Below are positions 1 through 8,979 of a DNA stretch of 64,000 nucleotides, one piece after another. The DNA is taken from contig NZ_CP082301.1 of NCBI RefSeq assembly GCF_019880305.1, positions 6,510,001 through 6,574,000 on the forward strand. Direction: 5' to 3'. How positions within the stretch are numbered: position 1 is the first letter of the stretch; every line of letters starts with the position of its first letter. The position numbers were made by a program, and so were the translations under genes. The stretch is from Streptomyces decoyicus (GTDB lineage: Bacteria; Actinomycetota; Actinomycetes; Streptomycetales; Streptomycetaceae). The notes beneath the pieces are model-generated. The model did no database searches and was not told the DNA's origin. It was given only the letters and a program-made list of their open reading frames with translations.

Positions 1-197
1 CCCAGCAGGCCGCGAAGACGGCCACCGAGAAGACGAAGGGCACCGTCACCACCATCGGACTCGGCGACGCCGACAACGGGGGCGACAAGGCGGCCTGGAC
101 CGTGGGCGTCGTGACCTCCGACGACTGGAACCAGACGATGTACGAGATCGACGCGGCCACCGGCAAGGTCCTGTCGATGCACGTCAGCGAGGACTGA
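1..197 (+). CDS. PepSY-domain protein, C-terminal fragment
   Basis: Only the last 64 codons are inside the window, read from base 3 to the TGA at 195-197. The visible end has the shape of a PepSY domain: a hydrophobic strand with a Trp (AAWTVGVVTSDD), then the typical closing strand in which an acidic side chain precedes a turn (YEIDAATGKVLSM). PepSY domains are found in secreted or membrane proteins and are thought to restrain peptidases or bind ligands outside the cell. The N-terminus, any signal peptide and the total length are outside the window, so the full architecture cannot be judged. Confidence 0.7.
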   Translation, partial: QQAAKTATEKTKGTVTTIGLGDADNGGDKAAWTVGVVTSDDWNQTMYEIDAATGKVLSMHVSED

Positions 198-358
198 GCC
201 CCGCCGCACGGACTGCCCCGGCGCCCTCCTCCCGTCCGGGAGAGGGCGCCGGTCCCGTGCCGTGCCGCGACGACGGGAAGAACATCCCGCCGTCACGGCG
301 GCCGGCTACCGCGACGGGGCATGCGGCGCGGCATACGGGAGCCGGGCCGCTACCGGCG

Positions 359-1633
359 TCAGTCGGTGTCCGTCAGCAGCGCCTCGGTGAGGAGCGGCGC
401 GACCTGCTCGATCTGCCAGGGGCGGGCGCCGTGGCCCGTCAGCACCTCGGCGACCGACTCCCGGGTCGGCTCGGCCGGCGGTTCCCAGCACAGCCGGCGC
501 ACCGTGTCCGGAGTGATCAGATTCTCCTGCGGGAGATTCAGGCTCTCGGCGAGCGAGGTGACCGCGGCGCGGGCGGCCGACAGCCGGGCCGCGGCGGCCG
601 GGTCCTTGTCGGCCCAGGCGCGCGGCGGCGGCGGCCCGTTGAGCGGCTGGCCGGGCTGCGGCAGCTCGCTCTCGGACAGCGTGCGCGCGCGGTCGACGGC
701 GGCCTGCCACTGCTCCAGCTGCCGGCGGCCCATGCGGTGGCCGAAACCGGGCAGTGCGGCCAGCGCATGGCTGTTCGCCGGCAGGTTCAGCGCCGCCTCG
801 ACGATCGCGGCGTCACCGAGCACCTTGCCGGGTGAGACATCGCGCCGCTGGGCCACCTGGTCACGGGCCGTCCACAGCTCCCGTACGACCGCCATCTGGC
901 GGCGCCGGCGGACCTTGTGCATGCCGGAGGTGCGGCGCCAGGGGTCCTTGCGGGGCGGCGGCGGGGGAGCGGCGGCGATCGCCGCGAACTCCTGCCGGGC
1001 CCACTCCAGCTTCCCTTGCTGCGTCAGCTCCTCCTCCAGTGCGTCGCGCAGATCCACCAGCAGCTCGACATCGAGCGCGGCATAGCGCAGCCACGGCTCG
1101 GGCAGCGGACGGGTGGACCAGTCGACGGCGGAGTGGCCCTTCTCCAGAGCGAAGCCGAGAACGTTCTCGACCATGGCACCCAGGCCGACCCGGGCGAAGC
1201 CGGCCAGCCGGCCGGCCAGCTCGGTGTCGAACAGCCGGGTGGGCACCATCCCTATGTCACGCAGGCACGGAAGGTCCTGGGTGGCGGCGTGCAGTACCCA
1301 CTCGGCGTCGCCGATCGCCTCGCCCAGCGCCGACAGGTCGGGGCAGCCGACCGGGTCGATCAGCACGCTGCCGGCACCTTCGCGGCGCAGCTGTACGAGG
1401 TAGGCGCGCTGGCCGTAGCGGTAGCCCGAGGCCCGCTCGGCGTCGACGGCCACCGGGCCCGTACCGGCCGCGAAGGCGGCCACGATCTCGGCGAGTGCCT
1501 CGTCCGTGGCGGTCACCGGGGGGATGCCCTCGCGGGGCTCCAGGAGAGGGACCGGCGCCGGTCGGGAATCCGGAGGCGAGTCTCCGGTCGCTCGCAGTGT
1601 CGTGTCTGCTGCGGTCTTTTGGGCGTCGGTCAC
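359..1633 (-). CDS. rnd: Ribonuclease D (3'-5' exoribonuclease with HRDC domain)
   Basis: A 424-residue protein of the DEDDy exonuclease family that trims the 3' ends of structured RNAs such as tRNA precursors. Visible catalytic elements are D64 and E66 in VAVDAERASG, the HAATQD segment near residue 120, and Y184/D188 in RYAALDVE. An HRDC-like helical domain follows, from about residue 230 (RRRRQMAVVRELW) to 310. The start is a GTG. The first ~30 residues are Pro/Asp-rich and poorly conserved-looking, so a slightly later start is possible. It lies just downstream of whiI on the same strand with a 77-bp gap. I recall the same order in S. coelicolor. Confidence 0.93.
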   Translation of the reverse strand: MTDAQKTAADTTLRATGDSPPDSRPAPVPLLEPREGIPPVTATDEALAEIVAAFAAGTGPVAVDAERASGYRYGQRAYLVQLRREGAGSVLIDPVGCPDLSALGEAIGDAEWVLHAATQDLPCLRDIGMVPTRLFDTELAGRLAGFARVGLGAMVENVLGFALEKGHSAVDWSTRPLPEPWLRYAALDVELLVDLRDALEEELTQQGKLEWARQEFAAIAAAPPPPPRKDPWRRTSGMHKVRRRRQMAVVRELWTARDQVAQRRDVSPGKVLGDAAIVEAALNLPANSHALAALPGFGHRMGRRQLEQWQAAVDRARTLSESELPQPGQPLNGPPPPRAWADKDPAAAARLSAARAAVTSLAESLNLPQENLITPDTVRRLCWEPPAEPTRESVAEVLTGHGARPWQIEQVAPLLTEALLTDTD

Positions 1634-1710
1634 CAGTCAAGGGTATCTGTGTATGCACGTCGCCCGTCGAGGGAACGTTCCCTCGACGGGCGAGCCGGTC
1701 GAATGAAGGG

Positions 1711-2373
1711 TCAGTGAATGATGCCGGTGCGCAGTGCCACCGCCACCATTCCGGCCCGGTCACCGGTGCCGAGCTTGCGTGCGATGCGGGCCAAGTGGCT
1801 CTTCACGGTCAGTGCCGACAGCCCCATCGAGACGCCGATGGCCTTGTTGGACTGGCCCTCCGCCACCAGCCGCAACACCTCGACCTCGCGGCCCGACAGC
1901 TCCCGGTAGCCGCCGGGGTGGCCGGGGGCGCCCGGAGGGCGGCGCTGCATACGGGCCGCGTTGGCGCCGATCGGCGAGGTGCCGGGGCGGCCGGGAAGGC
2001 CCAGGTTGGTGCGGGTACCGGTGACGACATAGCCCTTGACGCCGCCGGCCAGGGCGTTGCGTACGGCGCCGATGTCGTCGGCCGCGGACAGCGCGAGGCC
2101 GTTGGGCCATCCCGCCGCCCGGGTCTCGGACAGAAGCGTGAGGCCGGAGCCGTCTGGAAGGTGGACGTCGGCAACGCAGATGTCGCGCGGGTTGCCGACG
2201 CGGGGACGGGCCTCCGCGATGGACGACGCCTCGATCACGTCACGCACTCCGAGAGCCCACAGATGGCGGGTGACGGTGGAGCGGACGCGAGGGTCGGCCA
2301 CGACGACCATGGCCGTCGGCTTGTTCGGGCGGTAGGCGACCAGGCTCGAAGGTTGCTCGAGGAGAACAGACAC
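1711..2373 (-). CDS. whiI: WhiI, atypical orphan response regulator for sporulation
   Basis: A 220-residue receiver plus LuxR-type HTH protein. The start is the GTG at 2373 with GGAGG five bases upstream; the longer frame has no such site. The phospho-acceptor-like Asp is kept (D69 in VADVHLPDG) and so is S96. One acidic residue of the usual pair is missing (VVVADP rather than DD), and the conserved receiver Lys is Thr (GYVVTG). This fits the known view of WhiI as an atypical regulator that works without classical phosphorylation. The HTH (LSGREVEVLRLVAEGQS, then LTVKSHLARIARKLG) is intact. WhiI is needed for septation and spore maturation in Streptomyces and pairs with BldM on DNA. Next to rnd, DUF3000 and hemE, as I remember for S. 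coelicolor. Confidence 0.94.
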   Translation of the reverse strand: MSVLLEQPSSLVAYRPNKPTAMVVVADPRVRSTVTRHLWALGVRDVIEASSIAEARPRVGNPRDICVADVHLPDGSGLTLLSETRAAGWPNGLALSAADDIGAVRNALAGGVKGYVVTGTRTNLGLPGRPGTSPIGANAARMQRRPPGAPGHPGGYRELSGREVEVLRLVAEGQSNKAIGVSMGLSALTVKSHLARIARKLGTGDRAGMVAVALRTGIIH

Positions 2374-2453
2374 CGGGCCTCCTGGGGGGAGTGGCGGGGA
2401 CGGAAGCCGACTTGGGGGAGCCGGAATGATCCGTGTTTGAAGGGTCACTGACC

Positions 2454-2481
2454 TCTTCGGCAGCAATCCGGCGGGACTTTA
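2454..2481 (-). promoter_or_regulatory. Candidate sigma-WhiG promoter of whiI
   Basis: On the minus strand a TAAA (2481-2478) is followed after 16 nt by GCCGAAGA (2461-2454). The WhiG/FliA-type consensus is TAAA, 15-16 nt, GCCGATAA, so the match is complete in the -35 and six of eight in the -10. It lies about 80 nt upstream of the whiI GTG. whiI is a known WhiG-dependent gene, which makes the assignment plausible; no transcription start can be seen from sequence. Confidence 0.6.
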
Positions 2482-2549
2482 GACTTTGATCACGATTTAG
2501 TTAGGGGCAATTCGGGCAAATCGGATGCGTGATCGATCAGAGGTGAGCA

Positions 2550-2565
2550 CTCGGTGCGCACCGAG
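2550..2565. promoter_or_regulatory. Perfect 16-bp palindrome upstream of whiI
   Basis: CTCGGTGCGCACCGAG is its own reverse complement. It sits in the 340-bp gap between DUF3000 and whiI, about 70 bp upstream of the candidate WhiG -35, and is bracketed by GATC-containing sequence. The position suits an activator or autoregulatory site. The rest of this gap holds AT-richer promoter-like sequence and no ORF that I can support. Confidence 0.35.
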
Positions 2566-2713
2566 ATGATCAAAGTCGTACGCGCCGTCACGCGGATCGC
2601 ATGCGGCGGGTGGCGGCGCGGTGATCATGGCGTGGGCCGGGCGTGAACTATCACCGGGACCGGCTCTGCACAAACATGATCACCGCGGCTCGGGCCGCAA
2701 GGAAAAGCGCAGC

Positions 2714-3370
2714 TCAGCGGGGCTGTGCGCCGCGACGCTGCGGCAGCGGGACGATCCCGCCGCGCGGCGTCATGTCGAGCGTGGCCGGCGGCAGGCCCGC
2801 GACCTGGCACAGCAGATCGCACCACGCCGACAGATGCACCGCCAGCTCCGGCACTCCGCCGGGCCCTTCGGCCGGTGTCCATGACGCCCGGATCTCGATC
2901 TGCGTCGCGGGCTCGCGCGCCGCGAGCCCGCCGAAGTAGTGCGAGCCGGCGCGGGTCACGGTCCCGCTCGGTGCGCCGTAGCGCACCCCGCGCGCATCCA
3001 GCGCACCCGTGAGCCAGGACCACGACACCTCCGGCAACAGCGGATCGGCGCCCATCTCCGGCTCCAGCTCCGCCCGTGCCAGCGTCACCACCCGGAAGGT
3101 GCCCTGCCAGGTGTCGTCGCCGGCCGGGTTGTGCAGCACCACCAGCCGGCCGTCCGCCAGATCCTTGTCCTCGCCGTCCGGACCGGATCCGCGCTCGACG
3201 ACCGCTGCCTCCAGCGCATACGCATACGGCGCGAGCCGTTTCGGAGCGGGCGTCGGGTCGATCTCGATCTCCGGCCGCAGTCGTGCCGCGCGGAGCGCCT
3301 CGACCGCCTGACGGAAGGGGATCGGGGCCTCGTCCGCGCTGTCCGCGAGGTGTTCGTGAGCCGCAGCCAT
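2714..3370 (-). CDS. DUF3000 family protein
   Basis: A 218-residue cytoplasmic-looking protein with no signal peptide or membrane segment. I recognise it as the actinobacterial DUF3000 family, which has no assigned function. The conserved-looking core includes ALRAARLRPEIEIDPTPAPK and RLAPYAYALEA near the N-terminus and a C-terminal half rich in Trp and Gly (SWSWLTGALDARG, then HYFGGLAAREP). The ATG at 3370 was chosen because the upstream frame is low-complexity. It is divergent from hemE with 147 bp between them and lies between hemE and whiI. This arrangement is conserved in streptomycetes as far as I recall. Confidence 0.85.
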   Translation of the reverse strand: MAAAHEHLADSADEAPIPFRQAVEALRAARLRPEIEIDPTPAPKRLAPYAYALEAAVVERGSGPDGEDKDLADGRLVVLHNPAGDDTWQGTFRVVTLARAELEPEMGADPLLPEVSWSWLTGALDARGVRYGAPSGTVTRAGSHYFGGLAAREPATQIEIRASWTPAEGPGGVPELAVHLSAWCDLLCQVAGLPPATLDMTPRGGIVPLPQRRGAQPR

Positions 3371-3517
3371 GCCCGGAAGATTAGGCGGAACCGGGCCCGC
3401 ATACGGGGAGGACACCCGGTGCGCGCGTCGCCCATTCGGAGGCGCCCCCGGGCGCATGCGGAGATATCGGCCACCTGGCCAATTCGGCGGGGATGCCGTC
3501 GTGCGAAGATTTGGGGC

Positions 3518-4585
3518 GTGAGCGCCAACGAATGCCCCACGGGCCAGCAGCAGACCGGTACGCACGACTCGGCCTTCCTCAAGGCATGCCGGCGTGAGCC
3601 GGTGCCGCACACGCCGGTGTGGTTCATGCGTCAGGCGGGGCGCTCACTCCCCGAGTACCGCAAGGTCCGCGAGGGCATCGCGATGCTCGACTCCTGCATG
3701 CGGCCCGAACTGGTCACCGAGATCACGCTCCAGCCCGTGCGCCGCCACAACGTCGACGCCGCCATCTACTTCAGCGACATCGTCGTCCCCCTCAAGGCCA
3801 TCGGTATCGACCTCGACATCAAGCCCGGTGTCGGCCCGGTCGTCGAGAACCCGATCCGCACCCGCGCGGACCTGGAGCAGCTGCGCACCCTCGAGCCCGG
3901 TGACGTCTCGTACGTCACCGAGGCCATCGGGATGCTGGTCCGCGAGCTGGGCGGCACGCCGCTGATCGGCTTCGCCGGCGCGCCCTTCACGCTCGCCAGC
4001 TACCTCGTCGAGGGCGGCCCGTCGCGCAACCACGAGCGCACCAAGGCCCTCATGTACGGCGACCCGCAGCTGTGGGCCGACCTGCTGGACCGCCTCGCCG
4101 ACATCACCGCCGCCTTCCTCAAGGTCCAGATCGAGGCCGGGGCGAGCGCCGTCCAGCTCTTCGACTCCTGGGTCGGCGCACTCTCGCCGGCCGACTACCG
4201 CCGCTCCGTGATGCCCGCCTCCACCAAGGTCTTCCAGGCGGTCGAGGGCTATGGCGTCCCGCGGATCCACTTCGGCGTCGGCACCGGCGAACTCCTCGGC
4301 CTGCTGGGCGAGGCGGGCGCGGATGTCGTCGGCGTCGACTGGCGGGTGCCGCTGGACGAGGCGGCCCGCCGCGTCGGTGCCGGCAAGGCGTTGCAGGGCA
4401 ACATCGACCCGGCCGTGCTCTTCGCGCCCCGCGAGGCCGTCGAGACCAAGGCCCGTGAGGTCCTCGACGCGGCCGCCGGCCTGGAAGGCCACATCTTCAA
4501 CCTCGGCCACGGCGTACTGCCCTCCACCGACCCGGACGCGCTGACCCGCCTCGTCGAATACGTCCACACGCAGACGGCCCGCTGA
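3518..4585 (+). CDS. hemE: Uroporphyrinogen decarboxylase
   Basis: A 355-residue cytoplasmic enzyme that removes four acetate carboxyls from uroporphyrinogen III to give coproporphyrinogen III, an early step of haem synthesis. The N-terminal signature WFMRQAGRSLPEYR (from residue 35) and the second signature (FAGAPFTLASYLVEGG) are intact. An IYFSDIVVPLKAIG stretch carries the catalytic Asp region. The GTG start at 3518 gives the usual family length; the frame is open far upstream, but that part is low-complexity and antisense to DUF3000. Together with hemG and hemQ downstream it supplies three steps of the coproporphyrin-dependent haem route. Ferrochelatase is not in the window. Confidence 0.96.
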   Translation: MSANECPTGQQQTGTHDSAFLKACRREPVPHTPVWFMRQAGRSLPEYRKVREGIAMLDSCMRPELVTEITLQPVRRHNVDAAIYFSDIVVPLKAIGIDLDIKPGVGPVVENPIRTRADLEQLRTLEPGDVSYVTEAIGMLVRELGGTPLIGFAGAPFTLASYLVEGGPSRNHERTKALMYGDPQLWADLLDRLADITAAFLKVQIEAGASAVQLFDSWVGALSPADYRRSVMPASTKVFQAVEGYGVPRIHFGVGTGELLGLLGEAGADVVGVDWRVPLDEAARRVGAGKALQGNIDPAVLFAPREAVETKAREVLDAAAGLEGHIFNLGHGVLPSTDPDALTRLVEYVHTQTAR

Positions 4586-4649
4586 GCGGAACCGGAGGGC
4601 CACGGCCGGACCGGGACGGGAGACAGGAAGGGCCTGCGGTGCCGGACCG

Positions 4650-6032
4650 TCAGGCCCCGGCGTCCCGTACGGCAGCCGTGGCCTTGCGGGCCGCTACCAG
4701 GACGGGGTCCCAGACCGGCGAGAACGGCGGGGCGTAGCCGAGGTCGAGGGCGGTCATCCGCTCCACGGTCATTCCGGCCGTCAGCGCGACGGCCGCGACG
4801 TCCACCCGCTTGCCCGCACCCTCACGGCCGACGATCTGCACTCCCAGCAGCCGGCCCGTACGGCGCTCGGCGAGCATCTTGACGTGCATCGGGCGGGCGC
4901 CGGGGTAGTAGCCGGCGCGGTTGGTGGCCTCGACGGTCACCGTCACGAAGCGCAGACCGGCGGCGTGCGCCTGGCGTTCCAGCAGTCCCGTCCGGGCGAT
5001 CTCCAGATCACAGACCTTGCTGACGGCCGTGCCGACGACACCGGGGAAGGTCGCATAGCCGCCGCCCACATTGGCGCCGATGACCTGCCCGTGCTTGTTG
5101 GCATGGGTGCCCAGCGCGATATGGCGCAGCTGCCCGGAGACCAGGTCGAGGACCTCGACACAGTCGCCGCCCGCCCAGATGTGCTCCTGGCCGCGGACCC
5201 GCATCCCGAGGTCGGTGAGCAGCCCGCCGGACTCGCCCAGCGGCAGCCCGGCCGCGGCGGCGAGCGTGGTCTCGGGGCGTACGCCCAGGCCCAGCACGAC
5301 CACGTCCGCCGGGTACTCGGCATCCTCCGTGGTGACCGCGCGGGCCCTGCCGTCCCCGTCGGTCAGCACGCCGGTGACGGTCGCCCCGCGCACCGTCTCG
5401 ATGCCCATCGCGCACATCACCTCATGGACGAGCGCGCCCATGTCCGGGTCGAGGGTGGACATGGGCTGTGCGCTCTGCTCCAGGACGGTGACCTCGTAGT
5501 CGCGGCGGATCAGTGCCTCGGCCATCTCCACACCGATGTAGCCGGCACCCACGACGACCGCCCGCCTGCCCGGCGAGGCGTCCAGGGAGTCCAGCAGCGC
5601 CCGGCCGTCGTCGAGGGTCTGCACGCCGTGCACACCGGGTGCGTCGATCCCCGGGAGGTCGGGGCGGCGCGGGCGGGCGCCGGTCGCCAGCACCAGCTTG
5701 TCGAAGCCGGTCCATGACTCCCGGCCGCCGTTGTCCAGCTCCCGGGTGCGCACCCGGCCGCGTTCCAGGTCGAGTTCGGTGACCTCGTGGCGCATCCGCA
5801 GATCGATGTCCCGGGCGCGGTGCTCCTCCGGCGTCCGGGCGATCAGTGCGTCCGGGCCGTCGACCTCGCCGCCCACCCAGTAGGGGATGCCGCAGGCGGA
5901 GTACGAGGCGAAATGGCTGCGCTCGAACGCGGTGATCGCCAGCTCGCCGGGCTTCCTCAGCCGGCGTGCCTGCGAGGCGGCCGCCATCCCCGCCGCATCG
6001 CCCCCGACGATCACCAACTGCTCCGCCGCCAT
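4650..6032 (-). CDS. FAD-dependent pyridine nucleotide-disulfide oxidoreductase (CoA-disulfide-reductase-like)
   Basis: A 460-residue flavoprotein. An N-terminal FAD site (VIVGGDAAGMAAA) is followed by the single redox Cys47 in SYSACGIPYW, the hallmark of the CoA-disulfide reductase/NADH oxidase/peroxidase group. A second Rossmann motif for NAD(P)H (VVVGAGYIGVEMAEAL) lies near residue 160, and a dimerisation domain follows. It lacks the C-terminal rhodanese domain some relatives carry. The likely role is NAD(P)H-dependent reduction of a small disulfide or of oxygen/peroxide in the cytoplasm; the true substrate cannot be told from sequence. The gene is convergent with hemE and upstream of the thiolase on the same strand, 82 bp away. 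Confidence 0.88.
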   Translation of the reverse strand: MAAEQLVIVGGDAAGMAAASQARRLRKPGELAITAFERSHFASYSACGIPYWVGGEVDGPDALIARTPEEHRARDIDLRMRHEVTELDLERGRVRTRELDNGGRESWTGFDKLVLATGARPRRPDLPGIDAPGVHGVQTLDDGRALLDSLDASPGRRAVVVGAGYIGVEMAEALIRRDYEVTVLEQSAQPMSTLDPDMGALVHEVMCAMGIETVRGATVTGVLTDGDGRARAVTTEDAEYPADVVVLGLGVRPETTLAAAAGLPLGESGGLLTDLGMRVRGQEHIWAGGDCVEVLDLVSGQLRHIALGTHANKHGQVIGANVGGGYATFPGVVGTAVSKVCDLEIARTGLLERQAHAAGLRFVTVTVEATNRAGYYPGARPMHVKMLAERRTGRLLGVQIVGREGAGKRVDVAAVALTAGMTVERMTALDLGYAPPFSPVWDPVLVAARKATAAVRDAGA

Positions 6033-6114
6033 GCCGTGGCTCCTTCGTCGTATGCATGCTCCGCCGTGCCGCTTCGCACGGTTCGCCCGTCAGCCGGGCC
6101 ACCCTCTGGGGGCC

Positions 6115-7311
6115 TCAGCGCTCCAGGACCAGCGCCAGCCCCTGCCCCACGCCGATGCACAGCGCGGCGAGCCCCGTACCCGAGCCCAGGGCGGCGAGCT
6201 GGTGGGCCACCGCCCCCGCGAGACGGGCTCCGGAGGCTCCCAGCGGGTGGCCGATGGCGATGGCGCCGCCGCGCGGATTCACCACGGCCGGGTCCAGCTC
6301 GGGCCACTGTCCGATGCAGCCCAACGCCTGGGCCGCGAACGCCTCGTTGAGCTCGAACGTCGCCACCTCGTCGAAGCCCCGCCCGGACCGCTCCAGCGCG
6401 CGCCGCACCGCCTCCACCGGCCCCAGGCCGAACAGCTGCGGCTCGACGCCGGTCACGGCACTCGCGCCGATACGGGCCAGCGGTTCGCGCCCCGTGGCCC
6501 GCAGCCCCTCCTCGTCGACCAGCAGCAGCGCGGCCGCACCATCGTTGAGCGGTGAGGAGTTCCCGGCGGTGACCGTGCCGCCCGCCGTACGGAACACCGG
6601 CTTCAGCTTGGACAGCGACTCCAGGGAGGACGCCTCCCGGATCGTCTCGTCCCGCACGAGCTCCACGTCCGGCAGTGGCACGACCTCCGCGTAGTAGGCG
6701 CCCTCCTGCCAGGCGCGGACCGCCTTCTGGTGGCTGGCCAGCGCGAAGACGTCCTGCTGCTCGCGGGTGATGCCGTGCTGGTCGGCGATCAGCTCGGCGC
6801 CCTCGCCCAGCGCGACGGTCCACTCCGGGGCCATCCGTGGATTGACCATGCGCCAGCCCAGCGTCGAGGAGAACATCTCCTGATGGCCCGCGGGGAAGGC
6901 GCGTTCGGCCTTGCGCAGCACATAGGGCGCACGGCTCATCGACTCCACACCGCCCGCCACCGCGATATGCGCATCGCCGTGCGCAATGGCGCGGGCCGCC
7001 TGGATGACCGCCTCCAGACCGGACCCGCACAGCCGGTTCACGGTCACGCCGGGGACGGTCACCGGCAGCCCGGCGAGGAGTACCGCCATCCGCGCCACAT
7101 TGCGGTTGTCCTCGCCCGCGCCGTTCGCGTCGCCGAAACAGACGTCGTCGATCCGCGCCGGATCGAGGTCCGGGGTGCGGTTCACCAGGGCCTTGACCAC
7201 ATGGGCCGCGAGATCGTCCGGCCGGATCGCGGCCAGCGCGCCGCCGTACTTGCCGACGGGGGTCCGTACGGCGTCGACGATGTACACATCCCGTACGCGT
7301 GGGTCGGTCAT
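6115..7311 (-). CDS. Thiolase (acetyl-CoA C-acyltransferase, PcaF-like)
   Basis: A 398-residue thiolase. The acyl-accepting Cys95 is in VNRLCGSGLEAV, the catalytic His is in GGAIAIGHPLGASG, and the second Cys is in LCIGVGQG at the C-terminus. GEDNRNVARMAVLLAGLP and VESMSRAPYVL resemble beta-ketoadipyl-CoA thiolases (PcaF/PaaJ) more than biosynthetic acetoacetyl-CoA thiolases. No other beta-ketoadipate genes are nearby, so the chain length used is uncertain. The start ATG at 7311 gives the normal family length; upstream in-frame sequence is not conserved-looking. It is divergent from hemG with 193 bp between them. Confidence 0.92.
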   Translation of the reverse strand: MTDPRVRDVYIVDAVRTPVGKYGGALAAIRPDDLAAHVVKALVNRTPDLDPARIDDVCFGDANGAGEDNRNVARMAVLLAGLPVTVPGVTVNRLCGSGLEAVIQAARAIAHGDAHIAVAGGVESMSRAPYVLRKAERAFPAGHQEMFSSTLGWRMVNPRMAPEWTVALGEGAELIADQHGITREQQDVFALASHQKAVRAWQEGAYYAEVVPLPDVELVRDETIREASSLESLSKLKPVFRTAGGTVTAGNSSPLNDGAAALLLVDEEGLRATGREPLARIGASAVTGVEPQLFGLGPVEAVRRALERSGRGFDEVATFELNEAFAAQALGCIGQWPELDPAVVNPRGGAIAIGHPLGASGARLAGAVAHQLAALGSGTGLAALCIGVGQGLALVLER

Positions 7312-7504
7312 CAGGCCCTGTCCTCGCTGTCCCGGTTCGACGGTCGGCGGGCGGTACGAAGATCGCCACCCGCCGACCAAGAGTCTTTGCCCGCCGCTGC
7401 CCGCTGTCAACGGGGCTCCCGGTCACCTTGCCCGGCCGCCGCGGACGTTGCGCGGAGCGTGATCCGGTCCCGGTCCGGCCGGTGTGCTCTGAGAGAGTGG
7501 GGGC

Positions 7505-8968
7505 ATGAGCGCAGCGCACACCCGTACGGGCCACGGGCCCGGCAGCACCGGTCACGTGGTCGTCATCGGTGGAGGCATCTCCGGGCTGGCGGCGGCGCAC
7601 CGACTGCTCGAAGGCGGCGCCCGGGTGACCGTCCTGGAGGCGGCGGACCGGCTGGGCGGCAAGCTGTACGCGGGCGAGATCGAGGGCGTACCGGTCGATC
7701 TGGGTGCCGAATCGATGCTGGCCCGGCGGCCGGAGGCGGTGGAACTCGCGCGCGCCGTCGGGATCGGCGACCGGCTCCGGCCGCCCACCACGGCGACGGC
7801 GTCCCTTTGGACGCGCGGCGCGCTGCGCCCGATGCCCAAGGGCCACGTCATGGGCGTCCCCGGGGACCTCGGTCCGCTCGCCGCCTCCGGTGTCATCTCC
7901 CCGGAGGGCCTCGCCCGTATCGACGAGGACACCCGGCTGCCGCGCACCGAGGTCGGCGAGGACGTCGCCGTCGGCGCCTACGTCGCCGAACGCCTGGGCC
8001 GCGAGGTCGTCGACCGGCTCGTGGAGCCCCTCCTCGGCGGGGTGTACGCGGGCGACGCCTACCAGATCTCGATGCGCGCCGCCGTCCCCCCGCTGTTCGA
8101 GGCCGCGCGGACGAACCGTTCGCTGCTCGACGGCGTCCGGGGCATTCAGGCGCGGTCCGCCGCTGCCGTCCCCCAGACCGGAGCCGCCGCGACCGGCCCC
8201 GTCTTCATGGGCATCGAGGGCGGCATCGGGACGCTGCCGGGCGCGGTGGCCGATGCCGTACGGGCCAAGGGCGGCGAGATCCGTACGGGCACCCCGGTCA
8301 CCGCGGTGCGGCGGTCCTCCCAGGGCTGGCAGCTCGACCTCGACGGTGCCGCGCTCACCGCGGACGCCGTCGTCCTCGCCACCCCCGCGCACGCCACGGC
8401 CCGCCTCCTCGCCCCCGTCTGCGGGCCGGCCGCGGCCGAGCTGGACTCCGTCGAGTACGCCTCCATGGCGCTGGTGACCATGGCCTTCCGCCGCGCCGAC
8501 GTCGAGGAGCGGCTGACCGGCAGCGGCTTCCTCGTACCGCCCGTGGACGGCCGCAAGATCAAGGCGTCCACCTTCTCGAGCAACAAGTGGGGCTGGACCG
8601 GCGGCTTCGACCCGGACCTCTTCGTGCTGCGCACCTCCATCGGCCGCTACGGCGACGAGGCGGACCTGGCGCGCGAGGACTCCGAACTGGTCGGTTTCTC
8701 GCGGGCGGACCTGCGGGAGGCGGTCGGGCTGACCACCGCGCCGGTCGCCTCCCGGGTCACCCGCTGGGACGGCGGACTGCCCCAGTACCCGGTCGGCCAC
8801 CTGGAGCGGGTGGGCCGGATCCAGGACGCCGTGGCGCAGCTTCCGGGCCTGCGGGTGTGCGGTGCGCTCTATACGGGCGTCGGCATCCCGGCCTGTATCG
8901 CCTCGGCCCGCACGGCCGCCGACGACATCCTCGCCACCCTGCGCCCGGACTCCGTCCCCGCCGAGTGA
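7505..8968 (+). CDS. hemG: Coproporphyrinogen III / protoporphyrinogen oxidase (HemY/CgoX type)
   Basis: A 487-residue FAD enzyme. The dinucleotide-binding motif is HVVVIGGGISGLAAAH near residue 18, followed by ADRLGGKLYAGEIEGVPVD as in HemY-type oxidases. The C-terminal FAD-closing segment is LRVCGALYTGVGIPACI. In actinobacteria this family oxidises coproporphyrinogen III to coproporphyrin III with oxygen as acceptor. It is followed 11 bp later by hemQ on the same strand, the enzyme two steps on, so the two are probably cotranscribed. The symbols hemY and cgoX are also used for it. Confidence 0.95.
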   Translation: MSAAHTRTGHGPGSTGHVVVIGGGISGLAAAHRLLEGGARVTVLEAADRLGGKLYAGEIEGVPVDLGAESMLARRPEAVELARAVGIGDRLRPPTTATASLWTRGALRPMPKGHVMGVPGDLGPLAASGVISPEGLARIDEDTRLPRTEVGEDVAVGAYVAERLGREVVDRLVEPLLGGVYAGDAYQISMRAAVPPLFEAARTNRSLLDGVRGIQARSAAAVPQTGAAATGPVFMGIEGGIGTLPGAVADAVRAKGGEIRTGTPVTAVRRSSQGWQLDLDGAALTADAVVLATPAHATARLLAPVCGPAAAELDSVEYASMALVTMAFRRADVEERLTGSGFLVPPVDGRKIKASTFSSNKWGWTGGFDPDLFVLRTSIGRYGDEADLAREDSELVGFSRADLREAVGLTTAPVASRVTRWDGGLPQYPVGHLERVGRIQDAVAQLPGLRVCGALYTGVGIPACIASARTAADDILATLRPDSVPAE

Positions 8969-8979
8969 GAATGGACGAC

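Noticed and set aside
2939..3517. Open frame that would extend HemE by 193 residues
   Set aside because: The extension is antisense to DUF3000, is low-complexity, and the HemE family starts at about the GTG at 3518.
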